Assembly (NCBI RefSeq): GCF_001619985.1
Contig: NW_017264194.1
Span: 2,289,511 to 2,353,510 of the forward strand
DNA length: 64,000 nt
Direction of reading: 5' to 3'
DNA from: Xylona heveae TC161
Taxonomy: Eukaryota > Ascomycota > Xylonomycetes > Xylonales > Xylonaceae
The notes under the pieces were generated by a model that was not told the origin of the DNA, ran no database searches, and saw only the letters and a list, made by a program, of their open reading frames with translations. A program made the position numbers and the translations under genes. Shown piece by piece: positions 48,401-59,505 of this stretch (position 1 is the first letter of the stretch; every line of letters begins with the position of its first letter).

Positions 48401-48787
48401 AAGGCCAAGGACGAGCGAATCCGACGAGAGGTCTGGGAGAAGCAAAATAAGCGCGCGATGGCAGAAGATGCGCCCGGCGAGCAATCCATGGCCACCCATC
48501 AAGATGCTGCTGCTGCAATAGAACCCGAGGGTGCAACGGAACTGCCACCGCCTTATGATGAGAATGGCGGCGTTACCAGCCCTGAACCTGAGTTTGCCGA
48601 TGCCAAAGAAGAGCCTGTCATTACTGACTCGGACGAGAATGGAGAAGCAGGAGCGGGCTCCGGAAAAAATGTTGAGGCTACTTTTAACGAACGTGATGCG
48701 AGTGCCCAGTCGGAGCAACCAAAGGGGGACGACAGCTCTGTTGCAGATGACGAGTCGGTGCCTGAGCATGAGCGAGCGCTCATTTGA
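45434..48787 (+). CDS. BUD6: BUD6/AIP3 actin-interacting polarity protein
   Basis: Proposed CDS join(45434..45583, 45686..48787), 1083 residues, with a GTAAGT donor and CACACAG acceptor. After a disordered start, QIEKSVTHLLVATKQLLETL opens the N-terminal helical domain, with YEFNIACRTFTTIGVETSDL and RYLPRIRDIIINLLHGLKRK. A long Ser/Pro-rich linker follows. The C-terminal AIP3 domain includes KELTLFLQYKSNVKKFVLPG, LAFIEKFAWNT, IYIQDPVSGVRHELEDLADV, and a predicted coiled coil with ELRKMQEFLKREKPIWTKIW. BUD6 is a polarisome component that binds formins and actin to focus actin cables at growth sites and septa. The C-terminal 100 residues are acidic and Glu/Ala-rich. The neighbouring secreted and AXL2-like genes are not evidence of a joint operon. 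Confidence 0.95.
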
Positions 48788-50094
48788 ATTGATATTCCTT
48801 GATTCGTTGACGAATCTTTGACCACGGCATCTCTGGAGATGTCTTTTATTACATAGGCTTTTGCTCATTTTATGGCGTTCTGCTGCGATAATATCCATTT
48901 ACTTAGATGGCGAGCTTCTTTTTTTATCATGGCTTTGAACTTGTCTCTGCGCCATTTGAGCGGAGGCTGCCGTTGTTATTGCTAGCATATTCCTAGGCGT
49001 TTATACTTGTTTCCAATATGCTGGCATCGGAGTTTAACTGACAGTCCAAAATCAGGATACTTTGCGACTGCCAGGTCGTTGAGAGTCTATGGACTTGGTG
49101 GCTTGTTTACCTTGCTTATGTTACAGACTCGCATAGAAATCTTCTTTGCATCTAGCTAATGGATCTAGGCGTTTATATCGTCTTTTTATTATGCATTTTA
49201 TTTCTAAACAAGTCATTTGTAAGGGAATTATATTGCCAATGTGTTCTTACTGTGTAGAAGAATATTTGCTGGTCTTATCGTAAAGGAAGAACGGTTGACA
49301 GATTTATTGTGGCGGGTGTGGCGGTGAGTACCACGGCGACCCACATGACATGACATGGATTGGTTATTCACGTATCAAATAGCATCCCTGCCAGTCCACA
49401 CTTTGGCGAACCTCCCAGCCTCATGATTTCCGACCTGACAGCCACGCAGGTTGATAGCCCATGATGAGAAACGACATTTTTTAGGATAGATTTATTTGTA
49501 CAGAACTAAACGCAGGCATGAATTCATGAATTCCATATTCTCTTTTACACGTTTTCTAGTCCTATATCTTTTCACTTTGTGAGGCGGGATAAGAAATATG
49601 AATGGCCGATGAATGCATGTTAAGATTCCTCTTATTTTCGCGCAAAATCTGAGACAGCAGCTTTAGATTTTTGTTTCTTCTCTCGTCATCTACTCATCAG
49701 ACTTTTTTTCATAAGTTTTCTGTCTTGTTGCGTTGCCTGTCTATCATATTATCTGCCCTTTGGCACATCGCATGGAAGCATCGCAAAGTTGGTTGCAATC
49801 TCGGAGAGACCATATATATCTGCAGCCGGGCAGTCGAGCTCTGGGTTTTCGACCCTGAGTATCTGATTCTACGAAGACTACGACTTTTAAGAAGAGAGCA
49901 TTACGAAGCTATACGAAGCTATACGAAGAAACGACCACTCACGACATTTCACACTTTTTCATTTGCTCGGGAAGATAGCAACTCTGTTTGTTTTCCAGCA
50001 AGGCTTGAAATATCGGGCATATCTTGTTAAACTTGACTGGCCCCAGCCGACCCTTTCCAAGTACAGTCTTCACCTATAACACCTACATCTCAGC
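48788..50094. other. Spacer upstream of the cell-surface protein gene
   Basis: 1.3 kb without a gene I can support. AT-rich, with a tandem TACGAAGCTA element at about 49902-49930. The last 100 bases are a pyrimidine- and A-rich leader. Confidence 0.45.
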
Positions 50095-51971
50095 ATGCAG
50101 CATTTGCTTCCAATAGCCTCGCTGCGCGCAGCACTGCTAGCGCTTGCCGCAACCACCGCAGGGTCAGTATCAGCGACTGAACCTGAGCTACCATGGCCGT
50201 ACAATCTCCCTGCGCATGTCAAATACTTTCCAGAAGACGAATTCCACGTCAAACGTGGCATTGACATTGAGCAACGGCTGGCCACAGAAGTCCCCATCGG
50301 CGTGAAAAAGATGAGCGAAGACGCAGGGGAAAAGTTTCTTTTTGACTATTGGATTTTCGGACCAAGCGGAACAGATGATGAGAATGACGGCGCGTCAGCG
50401 ACTGCAGCATCACCAGCCCACCTCCGACAACGAGCAGCGATAGATACCACTGACAATCAAGACTCCTCACTGTACGCCAACACCTCAATACCTCTGTCAT
50501 TCAGCCCGCCATTCCTGCAGCATACAGATGAAAAAGAGAGCCCACTATTGCTCCGGCATCCCAGCCTCCGCTACCTTCCTCGCAAAGCGCAGTCTTTGTT
50601 CCAACGAGGCTTCCAATGTCCCGCCGGCACCAGTAATTGTTCATCCATCGGCCGACCAGACAGCTGCTGCGCCAACGGCGAGACGTGTCAGTTAATTACC
50701 GACACTGGCCTCGGCGATGTCGGTTGCTGTCCAGCGGGACAGACATGTTCGGGACAAGTCAGCACCTGCGGGGCGGGATATTCAAGTTGTCCCAATTTTC
50801 CTGGCGGGGGGTGCTGTATTCCAAATTATACCTGCTTGGGATCTGGATGTACGTTTCTTTTCTTGTGATAATTATTTTGTTCTTTTCTTACTCTTCCCCC
50901 TTTCCCGACCCCTCTTTTCTTTTTATTTCCTCTCCGCCCACTCTTGTTCTTTTCAAGCAGTAAAGGAGACCCGACGGAAAGCTAATTTAACCACCAGGCG
51001 CATACGTCGGCACCACCACCGTTGTAACCACAATTACCAACACTATCCGGACCATAGCCACGCCTACTATTCTTTCCAGCGCCGGATCATCGTCATCGTC
51101 ATTATTTCCTTCTTCTTCTTCTTCTCCTTCTTCTGCTTCTTTCTCAACTACCCCCAGTCCTTCCCAGCCGCCGCTGTCCCAGACCCCACTGACTTGTTCC
51201 ACGGGATATAAATCCTGCCCTGCGACTCTTGGAGGCGGCTGCTGTCCTTCCTCGCGCGAATGCGGATTCGCCGAATGTCCGGCTTCCTCTACCTCCCCTG
51301 CATCCTCATCCTCTGCCGCAGCCTCAGCTGGCCCACCAATTCGTCCTACTACCGTCTCTACATCTGCATCTACCTCTGCGTCGCCTTCTCCATCCAGCAG
51401 TCCTACTATTTCCGTATGTCCCACAGGCTTCTACATGTGCAGTGCATATTACCTCGGCGGATGCTGTCGCGTGGACCGTAACTGCGACACGGCATCTTGT
51501 CCGCCCCGATCGTCTACTACGGATGTGAATACGCATGGCGTGACTGTTGTCGCCCCTGCCTCTGCCACGACAGAGCCGTCTTCTCCTTCTTCGGAGGACA
51601 AGCAGTCTACGTCAGCAGTTTCATCTTCTTCAAGCAGCAGCCGCAGCACCAACACTCCGACAAAACCCTCCTCGTCGTCCTCGCCGGCGTCAGTGTCTAA
51701 ATCACAACAAGGAACATGCGCAAGCGGCTGGTTCAAGTGCGCATCCACCGACGGCGGGGGCTGTTGTCCGTCGGGCTACGCATGTGGTGCAGCGTGTACG
51801 GCGACAGCTACGATCTCGGGCAAATCAGGTGCATTTACGACTGACGGACCGGTCATAGGCAAGATGCCTTCGAGTGGAGCTGCCAGGATGAGCGACTCGA
51901 GAACCGCATGGGTTGAGAGAGCATGCGGAGCGATTGCGCTGTTGGTGTTTGGACTTTGTGTGATGCTATAG
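50095..51971 (+). CDS. Secreted, probably GPI-anchored protein with five cysteine modules
   Basis: Proposed CDS join(50095..50848, 50998..51971), 575 residues, with a GTACGT donor and CCACCAG acceptor. A signal peptide is visible (ALLALAATTAGSVSA, cleavage near 27). Five copies of a module of the form C-x2-G-x3-C ... G-G-G/C-C-C-x4-5-C occur near residues 175, 224, 318, 392 and 492, for example CSTGYKSCPATLGGGCC. They are separated by Ser/Thr/Pro-rich linkers likely to be O-glycosylated, including a poly-Ser stretch near 275-300. The C-terminus is hydrophobic (ACGAIALLVFGLCVML) after a small-residue region, as in GPI-anchor signals. Similar fungal proteins are annotated only as GPI-anchored or cell-surface proteins. 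A cell-wall or adhesive role is inference. I do not give a gene symbol. Confidence 0.85.
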
Positions 51972-52836
51972 TGGTAAATCGTTTTGAGTATTTTATGTAC
52001 TTTGGGCACTTTGGGTTCTTTGCGTACTTTTGGTGTTTTAGTATTTAGTAATAGTAGCTTGGACCTTGTGATATTTGTTTTATATGAGCCAGCTACCTAC
52101 CTAGTTTGATATAAACTGCAGTATATACAAATCCCTTTTCCTTTCTGTATCACAACTTCCTTTTTATATACAACTTCCTTTTCCTTTTGCACTACTCTCA
52201 ACGAGAAATCCTATTGATATAGTCATCAAAACATGAATCATATAGCACTTGATACACTTCACATTATTCATGGCAATGACTATTTCGAATCCTGCTTTTG
52301 CAATTCAATATGTAAGATGATATAATTCCTTTGTTGTTCTCATGCAAAGAGCCAAAAGCGGTGGACATAGCACATGTGATCATGCCGCCGCAGGACCAAG
52401 AGAGTCAATGGACACTCTACGGTTTTACTGCTACTGCTTTCAAGGCTAGAAGTCCCGGAGGGTAATTTGGGGAACACGGCTAAACTGTTACAGGGTGTCC
52501 TCGGTTTAAGCTCTATAACGGGGCCCTGTCTGCTCACTTGAATATCGTTATCCTTTCCCCGTAGGCCCGGCATTCCTTATACGATTTAAACGAAAACTCT
52601 AAAAGTTAGTTCCAAACCCGCCGGAGCGCGGGGAGGCGTGAGTGGGAAAACATGGTACTCGATACGGAAAACAGAAAACAATACCCTAAGAAGAGAAGGG
52701 GAGCCAGAAGAGAATAAGAGAATAACACAGAAAAATTGAAGCAACAGAGAAGACACATTTCTCCGTTTTGATATTTGCGACTCGTGTCATTATTGGGATT
52801 ACGAGGCGAGAAATATATGTTTATGATGTCTTTCCA

Positions 52837-52867
<31 letters not shown>

Positions 52868-53278
52868 AAAAGATAAAAGATAAAAAATGAAAAATGAAAA
52901 ATAAAATAAACCAATAAAATAAACACAATAAAAAAGGTAAGCAAAAAAAGAGAGATTGAAATAAAAATCTAAAACACACACAATAACAGAAAGTAATTCT
53001 CAGATTTACTAGTGCTTGGTTCAATGCATAATGCGTCCTAGAATCTAGATAAACCATGAGTCTATGACCAATGCATGTTATCTAATATCTAATGCATGTT
53101 ATGTACGCATGTTTTTCACCGCATACAGTGCATAGTAATACTTCTCTAAGGAATCAAGAGACGAAAAAAAAAAAAGAAAAAGAAAAGGAACATCGGGAAT
53201 CAAGCCGAGAAAAAGAAATAAACAATGCTTGAAACCAAGGCTAAGGTATACTGAAAGGCAACGACGGGTTCTGTGGCA
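51972..53278. other. Gene-poor region with long poly-A tract
   Basis: No supported gene. A tract of about 28 A residues lies at 52836-52863, followed by A-rich degenerate repeats (GATAAA, AAAATGA). A motif near 52500-52530 (GTTTAAGCTCTATAAC then GGGGCCCTG) resembles one at 34.8 kb; this may be a fragment of an old dispersed repeat. Confidence 0.5.
52836..52863. repeat. Poly-A tract, 28 bases
   Basis: An unbroken run of A, followed by A-rich degenerate sequence. Confidence 0.9.
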
Positions 53279-53649
53279 CTATTCTTTCTTGTAAGGGGAA
53301 TAATAAGTCCTTGGACTTGAACTAGGGAATATCTCAATTCTCATCTGGTCCCGCAGAACACTTTGTACGAGTGGCAGGCAGTCTCCAGTACGATCAGATA
53401 TTTTGTGTGGTGGGTTGGCAACCAAGAACAATGTTCCATTGACTTTGGTTTTGAATACTGCTCCAGAAACCGTCTCAAAAGCTTCATGAAGCTTGACATT
53501 TTCTGCATTGGCACAAACTTGAAGAGATTTGCTTCTCTTCATTGTTGTTGGATTTTTTTTGCACAAATCTCCTTGGAAAGAATTGTAAGGTTGGTACATT
53601 TTTGACCAAGATTCAACAAAAAGTTGTTGACTTCAGAGCAGGAAGACAT
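53279..53649 (-). pseudogene. Possible broken coding segment
   Basis: On the minus strand an ATG at 53649 opens MSSCSEVNNFLLNLGQKC, and a second frame continues with ENVKLHEAFETVSGAVF and GTLFLVANPPHKISDRTGD. The two do not form one uninterrupted frame. The composition is protein-like, but I recognise no family. It could be a remnant, an unspliced gene or chance. Confidence 0.25.
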
Positions 53650-53814
53650 TCTGTTTCAATCACAGTCAATGAGCTCCCCTTTGTGGCGACAATGCCGCTT
53701 AACAGCTAATTCGATGGACCATTCTTCGAAACCAATAGTACCCGTATTGCCTGCTGCGAGGCAGTGACCAGATCTTCAGCGCTAATCCGGTCGCCATATC
53801 ACCATGACGCGGTG

Positions 53815-54330
53815 CCCCCCTCCACCATAGGCCGCTTGATAATTGTGCTGTTCTATGCTTTATGCTTTGCCTGGTTGGCCAGTTGAATGTTCTTGTCGCA
53901 GGTTTTCTGGGTCCGCAAGTCCATTGGTAAATGCACCAGCCCTGGAAATGGCAAACGCTTTTCGGATCGAGCGAGGTGATAAGTTTTTGAGATGAAACTC
54001 ATCAGCAGAATTGTTACTGGGGCAGGCGGAGAATTCCATCTCTGATTGTCCAGTCTGATGCAAATGCCGCGGATGATTTTGAGCAAGACCTCTACCCAGA
54101 CTCGCCCACTTCTACCGCCCCCGGCGTCGCGTAAAAGGTAGTTTTTGCCGGTGCTGCGACTGCGACGGCGTCCGGGCCACCATATTGAAGAAGTGCTGGA
54201 TGGCGGGTAGGAAAAGGGTCTCCTTGAACCCTTGTCTTGCAAATGATGCTTTTTTTGGTGTTCATTGTTACAGTGGGTGTCACGTTCTCTGCGAACCGCC
54301 GAACAGCGTTTCGTACGGATCTTCATAAGA
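53815..54330 (-). pseudogene. Second decayed copy of the 36-kb membrane-protein segment
   Basis: On the minus strand this matches the end part of the region at 35.9-36.1 kb: CCCCTCCA(T/C)C(G/A)TAGGCCG lies near 35939 and 53817, and GAGCAAGAC(A/C)T(A/C)TACCCAG near 36033 and 54080, on the same strand and in the same order. The two matching blocks are about 90 bp apart in the first copy and about 250 bp apart here, so this copy has extra sequence between them. Its open frames are short; it looks more decayed than the other copy. Confidence 0.5.
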
Positions 54331-54642
54331 AGACTGTTAACTAGTATCCGTCAGTACTTATTTCACTTCTCAGAGATACCTGCCATATCCGGAACACGGA
54401 ATACAGATGACCAGCAAGATATAAACCCGGAAAAGGAAATGCTGACATACCGAAGACTTTGTATCTCAGACTGGTCGCTGCACAGGCACGTTAAACCGAC
54501 TTGTGCATTCCGGTATAGTAACAAATCATTCTGGCAGTATTTTCTGAAACCACAACCCAGGCCACTCGATTAATGCCATGAAGCCCATAAACTCTTACAC
54601 TTAGACTCCACGAAGGCCAATACATGGTACTAGCCCAACAAT

Positions 54643-54682
54643 CGAGCTTTCGAGCTTTCGAGCTTTCGAGCTTTCGAGCTTT
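54643..54682. repeat. Tandem octamer CGAGCTTT, five copies
   Basis: The eight-base unit occurs five times without change. This is a short minisatellite of recent origin, judged by its perfection. Confidence 0.9.
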
Positions 54683-55182
54683 TCAGTTTCTTCGGGTCCC
54701 ATCTTCTCTACTGCGAGATTCCAAGGGCTCTGACCTTGCAAAAGCACTACGTTAGAGGTATAGATATCATAACGACAATATTAGAATCGTATCCATCGAC
54801 TGCTCGCGAAGTTGGGTAAATCCCGTAGACAAGCGGGCAGTAGTCTTTGTTATACACATTATTCTATATTCTTTTTTGTGTTGATAAGGTTATGCATATT
54901 ACACAAGATGTTCTGCATATGTGTAGCCGTGTTGAGGTATTGAGGTCTCCCGTCCTGCCGGTCTGGAGAGGACGGGGTGGTTCTCCTTTATATATCCGAT
55001 TTTATGTGGGAAATAGAACATAGTGGCATTGAATGAGGCAGCGTTGCAGCGAGTGACTGTGTAGCTGGGAATGATAGTGGGGAATAATAGTATTACTACT
55101 CCGTACAGTGAAGTTTACATCCAAATATTAACTACCTAAGGTACCTACCTTGCCTTACCTAGAGGTACAGCTCCTTGTTACA

Positions 55183-55185
<3 letters not shown>

Positions 55186-55213
<28 letters not shown>
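55186..55213. repeat. (TC)n microsatellite
   Basis: About fourteen TC dinucleotides in a row. Confidence 0.9.
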
Positions 55214-55216
<3 letters not shown>

Positions 55217-56358
55217 AAGCCGTAGATGCGTGGTAGTATCAACTATCAGCACCCTGTCAAATGCTTCTGCACAAAAGATTCTGGATAAGAGAGCGAGCCA
55301 AAAACGCACATAGACGCTACTGGTTATAACTAACCTAGGGGGTTGCGGGTTGACAGCCGGACAGGCAAGTAATAACTAAACTATACCCGAGTGTGGACAG
55401 ATTCTAAGCGACCGACTCTGCTCGCCGCAGGGCCGAGGCGCCGGCTTGGCCCGACGGCCCATTCCTTGACCAACGCCCGCCCCCCAAACCGCCGAACCTA
55501 AAATAAGTTCCTGCCTAACTCAATGTTCGGACCACCCACGTTTTCCGGTTCTCTGCTATTGGACAATAAACAATAAACAAACAATGACATTTATTTCCCA
55601 GTCTGTTTGTTTTTACTATGATACTGTCCCAAATTATAACCGCTGAACTCTATCTTCAGTTTCTGGCAGAATGGATTCCTTATGTAATTACATAGGCCGA
55701 ACATTCACATGTGGAGAGCCACATGCCTACATTGTATACTGTCGGCACAACAACGCAACAGTGGAACGATGCTACAATGCAACAGGCAACAATGCTCCCT
55801 GATAATTGAAACTCAAGGCAATAGAAACCAAAGACAACAAGAAGTGTTTTGAATTTCGTTTTAGAATAAGATTTTCTGACTAATCGACTGCGTTACTTTC
55901 TATTTACCACAAAATACCTGTATATAATAAAAGAGGTTGACTGAGGTTGAGCAAACGAGACGCAGAAATAATGAAGACATCAAGACTATGGAATTTTGGG
56001 TCTAGACATGACTCGTAGAGATGAAGAAGCAGGCCAAAAGAAACTAAATAATTTTATAGAAAAAAAAAATGAATGCCATCGTCATGCATTTCTGAAGCAA
56101 AGACGCCTGAAGAAATGCCCAGGACAATGCCAATGCCAACATGAAAAACAGTGCCAGCAAGCATTATTACGGGTACGGCCAAAAAAGAAAAGTGTAATGA
56201 TAAGCTCATGGGGGAATAAGAAAGAAAAAGAAAAGAAAAGAAAAGAAGAATCGTAAACATGACATGAGAAAGCGAAGAACGAGATGCGATGTAGATGCCA
56301 TGGATGCATTGCGAGAAACACGCCTCATGCTGCATCTCAGACGCGGCAACGACACACT

Positions 56359-59300
56359 CTAAATAAATCTCACCGATCCGCTCTGACTCCCAAAAGCCCC
56401 GTCCTTCTCTGGCTGTTCCACGCTGACTGGTCTCTTGCCCTTATGATCGACCAATCTAAAGCGCTCCCCATTGGCGCCATTTGCCAGCGTAGAAAGAGGT
56501 CCTACATCCGCTCTATACCCGGAGAGTCTCTGCACGGGAACCACGACAGAAGGGACTTCGATCCGGGGCCTCTCGTTCTCTCCGTACTCGATTATGTTGC
56601 CATCGCTGTCGCGGCCCACATGGTCATAGTGGACACGGGGTGGGGGATCTAGTCGGGTTAATCGACCAAACTCTTGATTGAGCCGGTCTAGTCCCTGATG
56701 ATCCCGATCGACATGATACCACTGTGCGCGGCCATCTTCACCGAGAATGTCGACGTAGGTGCTTCCATCCTCGACATGAGATGCGTCTGACGAGGCCGAA
56801 GACTCTGCTGCAGATTCGAATTTGCGACTACTCTGCATGCTAGAAGATGTCGGCATCCGCCGTAATCGGGCCATGTGATCTGCATAGCGCTGACTTGCAC
56901 TTCGCCGAGATGTCCGGAGCGGGTTCGGCCGTGTCATAATTCGTGCAGGCACTTCAACAAGATCTTCGGGTTGAGAGTAAATAGATTCTGAACGGACAGT
57001 GTCTCGACGATTAAGATTAAGGTCGGCTGAATTGCCTTTGCTCGCCTGCGTCAGTGCGACGAGAGAGAATGGAGGCAAAGAAGACTGCCGTCTACGCTGG
57101 GCTGCAATCGATGAAGACCGTGAGTACATGGATGTGCGAGAGGACACGCCGCCGAACCAAGGTGACGCAGTGCTTCGCTTCTTGATGTATTCTTGGCGGA
57201 GGGCGTTGAGGGAGAGACGAGACTCTGGAGGAGGACTGTTGATGGCGCGAATAGATTTTCGTTGCCATTTTGGTTGCGTCTTGTTGTTGTTGGAGCCAGA
57301 TTTGTCTTTGGGGGGAAGAGGGAAATCATCCAGCATGTCTGTGCCCTCGGTCTGGCCGCTGACGTCGCTGAGTGTTTCCCACAAACTACTGCTTGCCGGC
57401 TTATGCCAGAGGCGATCGACAATGCTGCGGCTCGGAGGAGAATAAACGCTAGAACCGTGACCCATTCCACTCATGGGCCGATTGACGGGCAGACCGGGCC
57501 CCCCAGATTGCCGGTTTGACTTTCTAGAGGCTTTGGAGAGTCGTTTTTGAGACCGTGAGGGTTTTACCATGGTACTCGACGGATCAAAGACAACCACAGT
57601 CGGGGAATGAAGGGCAGAATCAGGAGGAGCGGACGTCGCGGGCGTCGTATCGACTGTGTTCGGAACAACAAACGGCGTCGCTGACCGGTTCGCGGCAATC
57701 GAAAAGTCTGGGCGAGAAGCAGTGTCTACGGGAACAATGTCCTTATCCACGCTAATTGTTTTTATTCCACGTGCCCTTTGCGAAAGGCTGATGCTTGACT
57801 CAAATATTGCACTCAAGGAAAGGCGCGGTGGACGGGATGTTGTTCTGTGGAGGCTCTTCTCGAAATTCAGATCATCCTCTTCATCCCATGGATCGTCATC
57901 CGGTACCCTGGGATGCGAAGAATCAACTATGGCTGTTGGGGGAGAGCTTGGCCGGGGTCCCTTCTCTACCGGTGCGGCCTTGGCTTTGGCCTTGGCCTTC
58001 TTCTTTCGCCTTGATCGTAAGCATCCGAGGCAAATAGCAAGAGCGCCGATCAGAGCCAGAAGTGGAACAGCTATAGCGACCGCTATTATTCCCTTCTTAT
58101 GATCGTCAGAAGACTCGGTGAGAGGTCCGGCAGCTGGAGACGTGGTTGAATCGTGTCCACTAAATGCTTGCGAGCTGCCATTGGAGCTTGGAGTAGGAGT
58201 ATACGTAGTGCTAGTGCTGACGACAGGAGTTGAAGAGATTGCGACCACGGCCTTGTGGATTGCCAACTGGAGTGTCTGCGAACTTGTTTGGTGGGTGGTA
58301 TCAGAAGACACGGTCATGTTTGCAGGGATGACACCGGGTTGAAGGTTGTCTGGCACTTGTCCTTCGATCGTCAATGTCGATTCATCAAGTTTCAGCCATG
58401 AGCCAGCGGAGCCAAAGTCAATATTGACGGCAACATTTGATGTTGAAACCAAGTACCGATTGAGTGGATAGCTAAAATTTTTTCCGAGGGTCAAATTCAA
58501 GGTCGGAATCGTGCCATTGATGAGAGGCTCCATCAAGACCAAGTTCACCGTCGTAGTTGTATAATCATTGTATGAATCCAATGCCGCTATTGTCACGTTT
58601 TGGGACTGCACATTCGACGGCGGAGTTCCCGTAATGTGAAATGTTTGGGTGTCAACTTTGAGCCAAGTGGGACCGTCTACTGTAACCTGCTCAAGGTCTT
58701 GTGCAGGAATTGGTTTTCCATCTAAGAGCAGCTGGTTCTCAAGGCCCTGAAAATCGATCGGATCGTTGGCGCTGATGCTAATGTCCCACGACGACTTTGA
58801 GAAAATAAGTTCATGAGCGCCCATAACGATTGTGAAGTATGCTACAGCCCCGGCAAACCCTGGTATATCAGACGCAATCAATTGGATATCGAGATGCTGC
58901 GGAGGCGTCTCCAACGACGTCAATGGAGGCGTCGTTCCAGAATATCGTAGATTTCCTCCATCAAAACTGATCCATGATGGCAAAGGAGTGTTGTTCATAC
59001 AGATGGAATAATAAGACAACGGCCTGCCGGCATCCAAAAAGGTCTCGTTGGAGAAACTGAAGTCGAACCCATCTGAAGGATATATCAGAAGACTTGTCGG
59101 ATCTGAAGTATTCCCAAGCGAGGGAAGCTGCTCGGCCAACGGAATGGCCACGACTGGAGGAGTCTCATTCGAGACAATGAATGTTGTATCTGACTCGGCG
59201 GAGCCTGTAGAGTCGGCCGCCCATACTTGGAACAAGGTCGATCCGGCATCAGCAGCGCTTGGTGTCCCAGAGAACGTCCTAGTCTCGCTGTCGAGTTGCA

Positions 59301-59505
59301 GCCATAATGGTGCATTGGCCAATGTATAACTCAGCTGGTCAGTTCCATCCGAAAGAAAAGTCGAAGAAGAAAAGGTAAAGTTGTACGGTTTCCCAACGTA
59401 TGCTAATGGAGGCAATTGAGCGTTGATCGGCAGAGCTAATTGAGGCAAAGCTTGGACGGCGGTGAGAAAGACAATGGCAAGCGCAAGACATGTCTTCAGA
59501 GCCAT
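56359..59505 (-). CDS. AXL2: AXL2-like axial budding/septation receptor with cadherin-like repeats
   Basis: Single-exon CDS on the minus strand, 1048 residues from the ATG at 59505. MALKTCLALAIVFLTAVQA is a signal peptide. LPINAQLPPLAYVGKPYNFT begins the first dystroglycan-type cadherin-like repeat. Further repeats contain LSYTLANAPLWLQLDSETRT with FSGTP, PLPSWISFDGGNLRYSGTTP, GPTWLKVDTQTFHITGTPP and GSWLKLDESTLTIEGQVP; these WL-x-F-SGTP patterns mark the fold. A membrane span lies near residues 468-490 (IIAVAIAVPLLALIGALAIC) followed by RSRRKKK. The cytoplasmic half is Ser-rich and disordered. In yeast, Axl2 marks the bud neck; in Aspergillus, AxlB-like proteins act in septation and conidiophore development. 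I chose 59505 over the upstream ATG at 59754 because it puts the signal peptide at the N-terminus. Confidence 0.9.
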   Translation of the reverse strand: MALKTCLALAIVFLTAVQALPQLALPINAQLPPLAYVGKPYNFTFSSSTFLSDGTDQLSYTLANAPLWLQLDSETRTFSGTPSAADAGSTLFQVWAADSTGSAESDTTFIVSNETPPVVAIPLAEQLPSLGNTSDPTSLLIYPSDGFDFSFSNETFLDAGRPLSYYSICMNNTPLPSWISFDGGNLRYSGTTPPLTSLETPPQHLDIQLIASDIPGFAGAVAYFTIVMGAHELIFSKSSWDISISANDPIDFQGLENQLLLDGKPIPAQDLEQVTVDGPTWLKVDTQTFHITGTPPSNVQSQNVTIAALDSYNDYTTTTVNLVLMEPLINGTIPTLNLTLGKNFSYPLNRYLVSTSNVAVNIDFGSAGSWLKLDESTLTIEGQVPDNLQPGVIPANMTVSSDTTHQTSSQTLQLAIHKAVVAISSTPVVSTSTTYTPTPSSNGSSQAFSGHDSTTSPAAGPLTESSDDHKKGIIAVAIAVPLLALIGALAICLGCLRSRRKKKAKAKAKAAPVEKGPRPSSPPTAIVDSSHPRVPDDDPWDEEDDLNFEKSLHRTTSRPPRLSLSAIFESSISLSQRARGIKTISVDKDIVPVDTASRPDFSIAANRSATPFVVPNTVDTTPATSAPPDSALHSPTVVVFDPSSTMVKPSRSQKRLSKASRKSNRQSGGPGLPVNRPMSGMGHGSSVYSPPSRSIVDRLWHKPASSSLWETLSDVSGQTEGTDMLDDFPLPPKDKSGSNNNKTQPKWQRKSIRAINSPPPESRLSLNALRQEYIKKRSTASPWFGGVSSRTSMYSRSSSIAAQRRRQSSLPPFSLVALTQASKGNSADLNLNRRDTVRSESIYSQPEDLVEVPARIMTRPNPLRTSRRSASQRYADHMARLRRMPTSSSMQSSRKFESAAESSASSDASHVEDGSTYVDILGEDGRAQWYHVDRDHQGLDRLNQEFGRLTRLDPPPRVHYDHVGRDSDGNIIEYGENERPRIEVPSVVVPVQRLSGYRADVGPLSTLANGANGERFRLVDHKGKRPVSVEQPEKDGAFGSQSGSVRFI

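Larger units (their letters stand above)
54331..56358. other. Gene-poor spacer with simple repeats
   Basis: About 2 kb with no supported gene. It holds an octamer tandem at 54643-54682 and a (TC)n run at 55186-55213, and is otherwise AT-rich. The last 400 bases before 56359 probably contain the 3' untranslated region of the AXL2-like gene on the minus strand. Confidence 0.5.

Noticed and set aside
47909-48898. A 329-codon minus-strand frame opposite BUD6
   Set aside because: It mirrors the coiled-coil coding region of BUD6; the plus-strand gene explains it.
54643-54682. The octamer array as a CRISPR-like repeat
   Set aside because: The units are directly adjacent with no spacers, and the genome is eukaryotic; it is a minisatellite.
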